Counted from the first letter of the stretch, positions 1-6,454 are shown. The stretch is DNA of 10,140 bases from Gammaproteobacteria bacterium (GCA_011330835.1 DRPO01000160.1:1-10140); one strand, 5' to 3'. Program-made: numbers and translations. Notes: a model not told the origin generated them from the letters alone.

Positions 1-1
1 C

Positions 2-202
2 ATGTCGGACGATATTTCAACGATCGCGACGCGCATGGACAATCTCGGCTACATGCCGACGATGGTGCGGGAAATGACGGGGTTGAACAACTCGGTCGCC
101 AATATGTCCCAGAATATCAACGCGATGTCCTGGGACTTGGGTCAGTTGAATCACAACATCTCCAAACCCATGTCCAAGATGAACAAGTTCTTGCCTTGGT
201 AG
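2..202 (+). CDS. C-terminal part of a Met/Asn-rich coiled-coil-like hypothetical protein (probably 5'-truncated)
   Basis: I do not recognise a named family. The reading frame enters from the left edge; the ATG at base 2 is probably an internal methionine, so the true start is likely outside the window. The 66 visible residues contain 9 Met and many Asn, Ser and Gln. Several Met residues are seven apart (18 and 25, 35 and 42), with hydrophobic residues between them, which suggests an amphipathic helix or coiled coil. The protein ends in FLPW. No catalytic motif, cysteine or membrane segment is visible. It stops 73 bases before feoA and the feoA promoter lies in the gap, so it is probably a separate transcription unit. 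The frame is open and ends in a proper stop, but I can give no function. Confidence 0.5.
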   Translation: MSDDISTIATRMDNLGYMPTMVREMTGLNNSVANMSQNINAMSWDLGQLNHNISKPMSKMNKFLPW

Positions 203-214
203 TATCGGGGAGAA

Positions 215-259
215 TGGACAACGGGACTGTTCGGGATTAAAATAAGAATGATTATTATT
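215..259 (+). promoter_or_regulatory. feoAB promoter with overlapping Fur-box-like operator
   Basis: A -35 box TGGACA (215-220, 5 of 6 to TTGACA) is separated by 17 bases from a -10 box TAAAAT (238-243). An AT-rich imperfect palindrome, AATAAGAATGATTATTATT (241-259), overlaps the -10 and the expected transcription start. It matches the classical 19-base Fur consensus GATAATGATAATCATTATC at 13 of 19 positions. Fur bound with Fe2+ at such a site normally blocks RNA polymerase, so feoAB is expected to be repressed by iron. The site lies directly before the ferrous iron uptake genes, which supports the call. Fur control itself is inferred. Confidence 0.72.
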
Positions 260-275
260 TAAGTTAGCATCTCCC

Positions 276-572
276 ATGCCTGCAAACCCATCCTGTCGCG
301 ATTCCGAGTCCCCGGAGGCTGAAATCTACCGTTCGCTGGACAAGGCGGAAGTCGGCCAGCTTGTCCGGCTGAAATCGGTCAACGCCAGCAGCCGCACCCG
401 GGAACGTCTGTTGAGCATGGGGTTGCCGCCGGGCGCCGTGTTCGAGGTGCTGCGCAATCGGGGAGGCTCGGTCGTGGTGGGCCGCCAATCCAACCGGCTG
501 GCGATTGGCCGTGAAATGGCGAAAACGCTGCTGATCCAGCCGACCATCGAGCACGGTTCGGCGTCGCGATAA
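276..572 (+). CDS. feoA: FeoA, small SH3-like partner of the ferrous iron transporter FeoB
   Basis: FeoA is a small cytoplasmic protein that works with FeoB in Fe(II) uptake; its exact role is debated. This copy has 98 residues, longer than the usual 75-85 because of a polar N-terminal extension of roughly 20 residues. The family pattern follows: a GQLVRLKSV strand, a helix with RERLLSMGL and PPGAVFEVLR, then GGSVVVGRQ-NRLAIGREMA near the C terminus. This order (charged turn, SMGLxPG, strands, LAIGxxMA) is typical of the FeoA SH3-like fold. The ATG at 276 lacks a strong Shine-Dalgarno sequence, so a later start is possible, but no better in-frame ATG lies before the domain. It sits 16 bases after the Fur-box-like site and 30 bases before feoB, as one operon. 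Confidence 0.9.
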   Translation: MPANPSCRDSESPEAEIYRSLDKAEVGQLVRLKSVNASSRTRERLLSMGLPPGAVFEVLRNRGGSVVVGRQSNRLAIGREMAKTLLIQPTIEHGSASR

Positions 573-602
573 CCGTTTCCCAACCGAACTGTCGAGTCAC
601 TC

Positions 603-2957
603 ATGGAAGTCAGCCACACCCTGGCGATCATCGGAAACCCGAATTCCGGGAAGACCACGCTGTTCAATGAGCTGACGGGCGCGCGCCAGCGCACGGGCAA
701 CTGGCCGGGCGTCACGGTGGAGCGCAAGGAAGGCCAGTTCGATTATCAAGGCGAGCGTTTTCTGCTGGTCGATCTTCCCGGCACCTATTCGCTGGACTCC
801 GAGTCGCCGTCCCTGGATGAGCGGATCGCGCGCGAATTCATTCTCTCCTACAAGGCCGATGTGGTCATCAACATCATCGACGCCTCCAACCTCGAACGCT
901 CGCTGTACCTGACCGCGCAACTGGTCGAGATGGCGATCCCGATGGTGGTGGTGCTGAACATGATCGATGTCGCCACCAGTCATGGCGTCTCGGTGCAAGC
1001 CGAGCGGCTGGAGGCGTTGCTGGGTTGCCCGGTCGTCGTCACCGCGGCCACCAAGGGGCAGGGCATGAACCGGCTCAAGCAAGTGGTCGGCGAACAGATC
1101 CGGCATCTGTCGCTGCCGACGGCGAGGGTGGATTATCCCGCGTCGGTGGAAACCGCCCTGATCGCGCTGGAAGCGCCGTTGCGCCATCATGTGTCCCATG
1201 CCCGGCTGCGCTGGCAGGCATCGCAGCTGTTGTTGCAGCGGCCCGCCGCCGCGGCGCTGTCGCTGGCGGAGGTTAGCGCCGAGGCGGAGCGTTTTCGCCA
1301 GCAAATCGAGCAATCGGAGCACACCGATATCGATCAGCTGATCTCGTTGGCGCGCTATGCGTTTGCCGAAAGGCTGGCCCGCGAAGCGTCCACGGTGTCG
1401 CGACAGACCGCCCGTCGCTGGTCCGACAGGATCGACGACCTGGTGCTGAACCGCTGGCTCGGCATACCGATCTTCCTGCTGGTGATGTACCTGATGTTCA
1501 CCTTCACCATCAATATCGGCGGCGCATTCGTCGATTTTTTCGACAGGGCGGCGGGCGCCCTGTTCGTCGACGGTCTGGGCGCGGCGCTGGACGCCATGGG
1601 CTTTCCGGCCTGGCTGCGCGTCCTGCTGGCCGATGGCGTCGGCGGCGGCGTGCAGGTCGTGGCCACCTTCATCCCGATCATCGGATTCCTCTATCTATTC
1701 CTGTCGCTGCTGGAAGATTCGGGCTACATGGCCCGCGCGGCTTTCGTCATGGATCGCCTGATGCGCGCCATCGGCCTGCCGGGCAAGGCCTTCGTGCCGC
1801 TGATCGTCGGCTTTGGCTGCAATGTGCCGGCCATCATGTCCACCCGCACCCTGGACGTCGAGCGCGAGCGGCTGATCAGCATCATGATGGCGCCGTTCAT
1901 GTCCTGCGGCGCGCGCTTGTCCGTGTACGCCCTGTTCGCCGCCGCGTTCTTTCCGGTCGGCGGCCAGAACGTGGTTTTCGCGCTCTATCTGGTCGGCATT
2001 CTCGCCGCGATATTCACCGGCTTCGTGCTGAAAAAGACCCTGCTGCAAGGTGAGGCCGGCGCCTTTTTGATGGAGTTGCCGACCTACCGCATGCCATCGC
2101 TGAAAGGCATGCTGCTGCACAGCTGGAACCGGCTGCGCGGCTTTGTGCAGGACGCCGGTAAATACATCGTCGTCATGGTGGTCGTCATCAATGTGCTGAA
2201 CTCGCTGGGAACCGACGGCAGTTTCGGCAACGAAGACAGCGAGAAGTCCGTTCTCAGCGAGATCGGTCGGACACTGACGCCCGCCTTTGGTCCCATGGGC
2301 ATTCGCGAGGACAACTGGCCCGCCATGGTGGGCATTTTCACCGGTCTGCTCGCCAAGGAAGTCGTCGTCGGCGCGCTCGACGCCATGTACTCGCGAATGG
2401 ACCACCCCGACGGCGACAAGGATGATGGAGACAAGCCCTTCGACCTCGGGGGCGCGCTGGCCGACGCGGTCGCCACCATCCCGGCGAATCTGCGAGATGT
2501 GGTCAACAGCCTCGCCGACCCGCTGGGTCTGGGCATTGTCTCCAACGCCGTCGACAAGACCGTCGCGGCCAAGGAGCAGGGCGTCTCCATGCAGACCTTC
2601 GGCGCCATGCAACGGCGGTTCGACGGCAAGATCGGCGCATTCGCCTATATGCTCTTCGTGCTGCTCTACTTTCCCTGCGTCGCCGCCACCGCCGCCATCA
2701 AGCGCGAAGCCGGCTGGCGCTGGATGCTGTTCGCCATGCTTTGGACCACCTCGCTGGCGTTCATGATGGCCACCCTGTTTTACCAGCTCGCCAACTTCTC
2801 GCAACATCCGAGCGCTTCCCTGGGCTGGGCGCTGGGCATCGTCGCGGTACTCACTGGCGTGTACTTTTTCCTGCGTGAAATGGGGAGGCGATTTCCGCCG
2901 GTCGCCAAACCGTTTCCCGTTCCCGTCGTCGTTCAGCGGGGCAAGCAGTGTCATTGA
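603..2957 (+). CDS. feoB: FeoB, ferrous iron transporter with N-terminal GTPase domain
   Basis: FeoB is the inner-membrane permease for Fe(II). The 784 residues fit the family (E. coli about 773). The N-terminal GTPase domain shows G1 GNPNSGKTT (11-19), G2 Thr38 in GVTVE, G3 DLPG (57-60), G4 NMID (119-122) and a G5-like TAATKGQG (147-154). A helical linker follows to about residue 280. The membrane domain starts near 285 with several hydrophobic segments and the two gate motifs. Cysteines proposed to line the iron path in FeoB are present: Cys406 in GFGCNVPAIMSTRT, Cys435 in MAPFMSCGAR and Cys692 in YFPC. The start is fixed by the G1 motif ten residues in; the ribosome binding site is weak. 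It lies 30 bases after feoA and is probably co-transcribed. No feoC-like gene follows. Confidence 0.97.
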   Translation: MEVSHTLAIIGNPNSGKTTLFNELTGARQRTGNWPGVTVERKEGQFDYQGERFLLVDLPGTYSLDSESPSLDERIAREFILSYKADVVINIIDASNLERSLYLTAQLVEMAIPMVVVLNMIDVATSHGVSVQAERLEALLGCPVVVTAATKGQGMNRLKQVVGEQIRHLSLPTARVDYPASVETALIALEAPLRHHVSHARLRWQASQLLLQRPAAAALSLAEVSAEAERFRQQIEQSEHTDIDQLISLARYAFAERLAREASTVSRQTARRWSDRIDDLVLNRWLGIPIFLLVMYLMFTFTINIGGAFVDFFDRAAGALFVDGLGAALDAMGFPAWLRVLLADGVGGGVQVVATFIPIIGFLYLFLSLLEDSGYMARAAFVMDRLMRAIGLPGKAFVPLIVGFGCNVPAIMSTRTLDVERERLISIMMAPFMSCGARLSVYALFAAAFFPVGGQNVVFALYLVGILAAIFTGFVLKKTLLQGEAGAFLMELPTYRMPSLKGMLLHSWNRLRGFVQDAGKYIVVMVVVINVLNSLGTDGSFGNEDSEKSVLSEIGRTLTPAFGPMGIREDNWPAMVGIFTGLLAKEVVVGALDAMYSRMDHPDGDKDDGDKPFDLGGALADAVATIPANLRDVVNSLADPLGLGIVSNAVDKTVAAKEQGVSMQTFGAMQRRFDGKIGAFAYMLFVLLYFPCVAATAAIKREAGWRWMLFAMLWTTSLAFMMATLFYQLANFSQHPSASLGWALGIVAVLTGVYFFLREMGRRFPPVAKPFPVPVVVQRGKQCH

Positions 2958-3138
2958 GCTCGCCTTCGCCCGAAAGAATGGGGGAGGGTTCCAGTTTCCC
3001 CCGACCTGTCCAGGTTGGTTCAGCCCGGCGCGCGGGCGCTCTGTTTCTGGGGGCGGAACAGTATCCCTGATCTCAAAACCCGGATGTCCCTGGTTTTGTG
3101 GCCAGAACATCTCTACCGGGCGTTGCCCATCATGAGCC
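2958..3138. other. Intergenic stretch after feoB with weak hairpins and no clear gene or terminator
   Basis: No convincing coding frame is present. Small inverted repeats occur: GGGGGA (2980-2985) with TCCCCC (2997-3002), ACCTG-TC-CAGGT (3004-3015), CTGTTTC (3041-3047) with GGAACAG (3055-3061, one G-T pair), and CAAAACC (3074-3080) with GGTTTTG (3092-3098). None is followed by a run of T, so a standard intrinsic terminator for feoAB is not visible. One of them may still stabilise the 3' end of the feoAB transcript. Confidence 0.4.
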
Positions 3139-3165
3139 GTCATCCCGGCGAACGCCGGGATCCAG
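3139..3165. repeat. Short interspersed palindromic repeat (CCCGGCG-AA-CGCCGGG type)
   Basis: The core TCCCGGCG (3143-3150), AA, CGCCGGGA (3153-3160) is a perfect 8-bp stem, flanked by GTCA on the left and TCCAG on the right. Sequences of the form GTCATnCCnGCGAA-nGCGGGnATCCAG are widely dispersed intergenic repeats in beta- and gammaproteobacteria. Their translated signature on the minus strand, WIPAFAGMT, can be read here. It is the first of two different repeats in tandem in this gap and carries no gene. It may act as a transcript-stabilising hairpin or an insertion target; its role is not known. Confidence 0.75.
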
Positions 3166-3169
3166 ATCA

Positions 3170-3239
3170 GTAGGCCTGATAAGCGCGAAGGCGCATCAGG
3201 CAATCGGGGGCGCCATAAGCAATGTCTTATCAGGCCTAC
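3170..3239. repeat. REP/BIME-type element resembling enterobacterial REP sequences
   Basis: GTAG (3170-3173) is followed by GCCTGAT (3174-3180), an AA bulge, GCGC-GAAG-GCGC (3183-3194) and ATCAGGC (3195-3201). This is the classical REP layout: a GTAG head, then an interrupted stem-loop. A second, inverted GTAG head lies at 3226-3239: CTTATCAGGCCTAC is the exact reverse complement of 3170-3183 (14 bp). The pair therefore forms an inverted BIME-like unit. From memory, the sequence is very close to the GTAGGCCTGATAAG...GCATCAGGC variants common in E. coli. REP elements are mobilised in trans by REP-associated tyrosine transposases (RAYTs); no such gene is in the window. Confidence 0.8.
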
Positions 3240-3240
3240 A

Positions 3241-3435
3241 GCGCTTACATCAAAAAGAGGCAACACCCTGGAGGGTTTCAACACAAAGGCAAGCTGACCG
3301 CCAGAAAATCCTTCGGATTTCGGACGTATCGTGGAGCAGAAATCGCGTTATATCATTCACTTGCCGACGCCAGAGTTTACCCATAGATTCTGCTGAGGAG
3401 CCTGATTTTTAGCTTATTTAAAGTACGCTCGCCTC
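3241..3435. other. Intergenic stretch before the low-GC gene; one hairpin, no gene seen
   Basis: This is the transition from GC-rich DNA and repeats into the AT-richer island. The only notable structure is AAATCC-TTC-GGATTT (3306-3320), a 6-bp stem with a 3-base loop. A weaker AGG-AG-CCT followed by GATTTTT lies near 3398-3411 and could be a poor terminator for anything reading in from the left. I see no RNA gene and no coding frame with a plausible start and composition. Confidence 0.35.
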
Positions 3436-3450
3436 AGCCTTATCAAGGCT
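3436..3450. promoter_or_regulatory. Perfect 15-base palindrome abutting the -35 box (possible operator)
   Basis: AGCCTT-ATC-AAGGCT is a 6-bp perfect inverted repeat with a 3-base centre. Its last base is the first base of the proposed -35 hexamer of the downstream gene. A regulator bound here could activate or block that promoter. No known operator consensus was recognised, so this remains a positional suggestion. Confidence 0.35.
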
Positions 3451-3477
3451 TTACTGAACGCCTATCATCTGTATAAT
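3450..3477 (+). promoter_or_regulatory. Sigma70-type promoter of the outer-membrane-like gene
   Basis: TTTACT (3450-3455, 4 of 6 to TTGACA) and a perfect TATAAT (3472-3477) are separated by 16 bases. The -10 box lies 36 bases before the ATG, leaving a short leader. This is the best-formed housekeeping promoter in the window and suggests that the downstream gene is transcribed alone and substantially. Confidence 0.7.
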
Positions 3478-3513
3478 GCAGCGACATTTTTATTTCAAAC
3501 ATTTAAAAGGACT

Positions 3514-4713
3514 ATGACTCGTAAAGTTAATATTGCTTCAGCTCTTGCTGTCGCTATTGTGACAAGCTCACAGATTGCCGCGGATCCAAAACCTATTGAT
3601 GCCAATATTTCATTATTTGATTATTCAGAGGCGACTTCCGCCTTTGAAAATGCTTATAGTAATTTCAACCTGGATGTCAGCAAGGATCGTGGTGACGCCC
3701 AGACTAAATATACAGCCAGTCTTGGGATTGATGCGCAACGGGTATTAAGCAGTCCTAACCGTGACATTGATCTGAGATTTGTCGGCAATGGTCAAATAAA
3801 ACGTGATGGAGTCGCGGGTGCATCTAGCACAAACAATTATGTAATGGATTCCAGCATCACTTATGACAACTACTTCCAACCCGACAGCAAAGGTGGTTTC
3901 TGGTTTGGCAAGTTGGGAATAAAGGCGGATGACAGTTTTAACGATCTGGATACCCGCTTGAGTGTTGGTCTTGGTTATGGTCGAGTGACTAACGTGACCC
4001 CTATGGCAAAGGCGATTCGTTTGGTTCAGGAATTACGCTATCGTGGCGCGCTAGCGGCCGCCCCATCTAAAGATACCTATCGCCGAATAGCTGATATTAT
4101 ATCGCGGGAAAACGAGTATCAGAGTAAATATGGCGGAAAACCCAAGTTTTATCAGCAGTACTGGATTGGCGACATTGAAAAAGTTCTTGGAAAAACACTG
4201 AGTGCAACCGGAGCTTTAGCGGCGCGTGACGTCCTAATCGATGAGAATATATCTACGCGTCGCTATGGGTGGAAGGTAAGAGCTGGATTATCTTATGTTG
4301 GCAAGGATTTTTCTGGGTTAACAGACAACCCTGGAGTTTTACTGGGCGCCGAATACCATCGCCCATTGAGTAACCAGACACAGTTCTCCAATGAGGCCGA
4401 GCTGGTGACGACCTTTGATAGCACCAATAGCTACACCCTAAACAACACTATGAGTTATGTGCATGAAATTGAAGACCGAATTGACTGGATTAATCGTTGG
4501 AACCTGAACTACAGCCATTCCGCTATTGATTCCGACAATGTAGTAACAAACACTCTGTCTTCCATACTGGCATATGAGCTGGGCAACTCACTCGACCTCG
4601 CGCTGACTGCTTTGATTAAGAACACCGATGGTAATCGAACAGTCTCTGCCGGTGAAAAATCGGATGGTACAGATCGTTCTCTGAATATCGGTGTTCGTTA
4701 TCGCTTACGCTAA
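3514..4713 (+). CDS. Exported, probably outer-membrane beta-barrel protein of unrecognised family
   Basis: The 399-residue product starts with a signal peptide: charged TRK, a hydrophobic stretch over about residues 7-18, and a likely cleavage near Ala22-Ala23. Most of the mature protein alternates polar and hydrophobic residues in beta-strand-like runs, such as 65-92, 107-140, 145-157, 250-262 and 275-365. It ends in NIGVRYRLR, resembling the terminal strand of an outer-membrane barrel, although the last residue is Arg rather than the usual aromatic. Residues about 162-243 are different: helical, charged and Tyr-rich, including KAIRLVQELRYRGAL and RRIADIISRENEYQSKYG, like an insert between strands. 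AAAAGGA just before the ATG serves as ribosome binding site, though the spacing is short. GC content is far below that of neighbours (25 of 60 at 4081-4140), suggesting horizontal acquisition. The exact family and substrate are unknown. Confidence 0.8.
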   Translation: MTRKVNIASALAVAIVTSSQIAADPKPIDANISLFDYSEATSAFENAYSNFNLDVSKDRGDAQTKYTASLGIDAQRVLSSPNRDIDLRFVGNGQIKRDGVAGASSTNNYVMDSSITYDNYFQPDSKGGFWFGKLGIKADDSFNDLDTRLSVGLGYGRVTNVTPMAKAIRLVQELRYRGALAAAPSKDTYRRIADIISRENEYQSKYGGKPKFYQQYWIGDIEKVLGKTLSATGALAARDVLIDENISTRRYGWKVRAGLSYVGKDFSGLTDNPGVLLGAEYHRPLSNQTQFSNEAELVTTFDSTNSYTLNNTMSYVHEIEDRIDWINRWNLNYSHSAIDSDNVVTNTLSSILAYELGNSLDLALTALIKNTDGNRTVSAGEKSDGTDRSLNIGVRYRLR

Positions 4714-4788
4714 AACGGTCGGATTCCGTCGCCTTTCAATGTAGCTCCTCGGCGATATTTGTGGGTAATAAAACCAAGTCTTGACAGC

Positions 4789-4881
4789 CGGGCTCCGAGT
4801 GGGGAGCCCGTGGGTTTCCCTTCGCCATCCCTGGCTAGGGGGCGTGTGGATAACCCGATGAACGACCGCCGCCAGTGGCGG
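4789..4881. other. Cluster of stable hairpins in the gap before murA (possible structured RNA or repeat)
   Basis: Several stems follow one another. CGGGCTCC (4789-4796) pairs with GGAGCCCG (4803-4810). GGGTT (4812-4816) can enclose a nested stem, CGCC (4823-4826) with GGCG (4841-4844) and CCCT (4829-4832) with AGGG (4837-4840), and close on AACCC (4852-4856). CCGCC-AGT-GGCGG (4869-4881) follows. No T-run follows the first stem, so it is not a clean terminator for the upstream gene. A perfect TTGACA occurs at 4781-4786 but has no -10 partner. It could be a dispersed repeat, a small structured RNA or remains of a deleted gene. The function is unknown. Confidence 0.35.
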
Positions 4882-4963
4882 ATTGTGTCCCAACGCCACC
4901 CCGGCGTGGGGAAGAAAGGTCTGACCATCGTGCGTGGCGGCGTCGCTGACCGCCCGGGCGTCG

Positions 4964-5130
4964 ATATACTTCTCGCGACCAAGAATACCCCATTCAGAGG
5001 GTGTAGATTTTCGTCGAGAGCAAGGCGTAAAAACGCAGGCATAGTGGCGCTATGTCAAGTTTTTACAACGCAGCTGTCGATGAAAAGATGCGCGGCATGA
5101 ATGGGGTATTCTTGGTCGCGAGGAGTATAT
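4964..5130. mobile_element. 167-base imperfect palindrome, MITE-like element
   Basis: The outer arms 4964-4996 and 5098-5130 are inverted copies matching at 32 of 33 positions, with the core CTCGCGACCAAGAATACCCC. The interior is also symmetric about base 5047: TTTTCGTCGA (5008-5017) faces TCGATGAAAA (5077-5086, 9 of 10), TAAAAAC (5028-5034) faces GTTTTTA (5059-5065), and CATAG (5040-5044) faces CTATG (5050-5054). Nearly the whole element could fold into one long hairpin. It has no coding capacity. The hexamer ATATAC occurs at 4964-4969 and again at 5127-5132, which may be a target-site duplication overlapping the arms. The size, symmetry and lack of genes fit a non-autonomous miniature element moved by a transposase encoded elsewhere. 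Confidence 0.65.
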
Positions 5131-5154
5131 ACCGTTTATCCCCAATTCGGTATA
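5128..5154. promoter_or_regulatory. Inverted repeat in the murA leader at the palindrome edge
   Basis: TATACCG (5128-5134) and CGGTATA (5148-5154) form a perfect 7-bp inverted repeat around 13 bases. It begins inside the right end of the large palindrome and ends 31 bases before the murA ATG. TATAGT (5151-5156) could be a -10 box, but no good -35 lies at the right distance. The murA operon promoter should be in this region; I cannot place it firmly. The repeat could be an operator or a leader hairpin. Confidence 0.3.
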
Positions 5155-5185
5155 GTCCTTCCTTTTTCCCCGGCGCATTTTTTCA

Positions 5186-6454
5186 ATGGAAAAACTTCTG
5201 ATCCAGGGCGGTGTTTCGCTGGACGGGGACGTTCGCATTTCCGGCGCCAAGAATGCGGTGTTGCCGATTCTGGCGGCGACGCTGCTGGGTTCTTCGCCTT
5301 CCAAAATCAGCAATGTGCCGCATCTACGCGATGTGACGACGATGATGCGTTTGCTGGGGCAGTTGGGCGCGTCGCTGACGGTGGACGAGAAGATGGCCAT
5401 CGAGGTCGATCCGACGACGGTGGACAGTTGTCTGGCGCCCTATGAGCTGGTGCGCACCATGCGGGCGTCGATTGTGGTGCTGGGGCCGCTGGTGGCCCGG
5501 TTTGGCGAGGCGGAGGTGTCGTTGCCGGGAGGCTGCGCGATCGGCGCTAGGCCGGTGAATCTGCATATCGACGGGCTCAAGGCGATGGGCGCGGAGATCC
5601 AGGTGGAGGAGGGGTATATCCGCGCCCGGGCGAAGCGGCTGAAGGGCGCGCGGATTTTCATGGATCTGGTGAGCGTGACCGGCACCGAGAATCTGATGAT
5701 GGCGGCGACGCTGGCCGAGGGGACGACGGTGATCGAGAACGCGGCGCGCGAGCCGGAGGTGGTGGATCTGGCGCGCTATCTGATCCGGATGGGCGCGAGG
5801 ATCAACGGGGCGGGCAGCGATGTGATTACCATCGAGGGCGTCGAGCGGTTGTCGGGCTGCGCGCACCGGGTGCTGCCGGATCGGATCGAGACCGGCACCT
5901 TTCTGGTGGCGGGGGTGATGACTGGCGGTCGGGTGCGGGCGCGCGGGGCGGATCCAACGATTATCGACTCGGTGCTGGCCAAGCTGGCGGAGGCGGGCGC
6001 GGAGCCGGTCATCGATGGCGAGGACATCGAGATCGACATGCGCGGCAAACGGCCCCGGGCGGTGAGTATCCACACCGCGCCGTATCCCGGTTTTCCGACC
6101 GATATGCAGGCGCAGATCATGGCGATGAACACGATCGCCTCGGGAACTGGTACGATTGTGGAAAATGTTTTCGAGAACCGTTATATGCACGTTCAGGAAA
6201 TGCAGCGCATGGGCGCCGATATCCGGCTGGAGGGCAATGCCGCGATCGTCACCGGCAAGGATCGGCTTTACGCCGCGCCGGTGATGGCGACGGATCTGCG
6301 CGCCTCGGCCAGCCTGATTCTGATGGGGCTGGTGGCGCGGGGCGAGACGCTGATGGACCGGGTGTACCATATCGACCGGGGCTACGAGCGCGTCGAGGAG
6401 AAGCTGTCCGGCATGGGCGCGGTCATCCGCCGGGTGCAGGAGATGCCGACGTGA
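5186..6454 (+). CDS. murA: MurA, UDP-N-acetylglucosamine 1-carboxyvinyltransferase
   Basis: MurA transfers enolpyruvate from phosphoenolpyruvate to UDP-GlcNAc, the first committed step of peptidoglycan synthesis in the cytoplasm. The 422 residues match the family (E. coli 419). Visible active-site elements are Lys22 and Asn23 in SGAKNAVLP, the catalytic Cys117 in LPGGCAIGARP (E. coli Cys115, the fosfomycin target), Asp306 in FPTDMQAQ, Arg372 in TDLRASASL and Arg398 in HIDRGYE. Because Cys is present rather than Asp, the enzyme should be fosfomycin-sensitive by this criterion. The ATG at 5186 has no clear Shine-Dalgarno sequence, but MEKLLIQGG is the usual family N terminus. It is the first gene of the operon and its stop overlaps the hisG start by 4 bases (GTGA). 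The BolA-like ibaG gene often found before murA is absent here. Confidence 0.97.
   Translation: MEKLLIQGGVSLDGDVRISGAKNAVLPILAATLLGSSPSKISNVPHLRDVTTMMRLLGQLGASLTVDEKMAIEVDPTTVDSCLAPYELVRTMRASIVVLGPLVARFGEAEVSLPGGCAIGARPVNLHIDGLKAMGAEIQVEEGYIRARAKRLKGARIFMDLVSVTGTENLMMAATLAEGTTVIENAAREPEVVDLARYLIRMGARINGAGSDVITIEGVERLSGCAHRVLPDRIETGTFLVAGVMTGGRVRARGADPTIIDSVLAKLAEAGAEPVIDGEDIEIDMRGKRPRAVSIHTAPYPGFPTDMQAQIMAMNTIASGTGTIVENVFENRYMHVQEMQRMGADIRLEGNAAIVTGKDRLYAAPVMATDLRASASLILMGLVARGETLMDRVYHIDRGYERVEEKLSGMGAVIRRVQEMPT

Noticed and set aside
2980..3002. Hairpin after feoB as an intrinsic terminator
   Set aside because: The stem is only 6 bp with an 11-base loop and no T-run follows.
1695..3284. 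529-codon open frame on the minus strand
   Set aside because: It is the antisense of feoB, in high-GC DNA where long shadow frames are common. Its composition is His/Arg/Gly/Asp-rich without any domain, and it also runs through the intergenic repeats.
3098..3412. 104-codon open frame on the plus strand
   Set aside because: It is formed by reading through the palindromic repeat and the REP; it has no ribosome binding site and changes composition along its length.
4845..4853. Perfect DnaA-box sequence TGTGGATAA
   Set aside because: It is a single copy with no neighbouring boxes, AT-rich unwinding region or replication genes; chance is the simplest explanation.
4759..5100. 113-codon open frame on the plus strand
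   Set aside because: It runs through the hairpin cluster and half of the palindrome; the translation resembles no protein and has no ribosome binding site.
4964..5130. CRISPR-like or tRNA-like structure
   Set aside because: There are only two inverted arms, no direct repeats with spacers, and no cloverleaf or anticodon arm.
5324..6370. 348-codon open frame on the minus strand
   Set aside because: It lies entirely opposite murA, which is a clear match to its family, and the translation is low-complexity His/Arg-rich.
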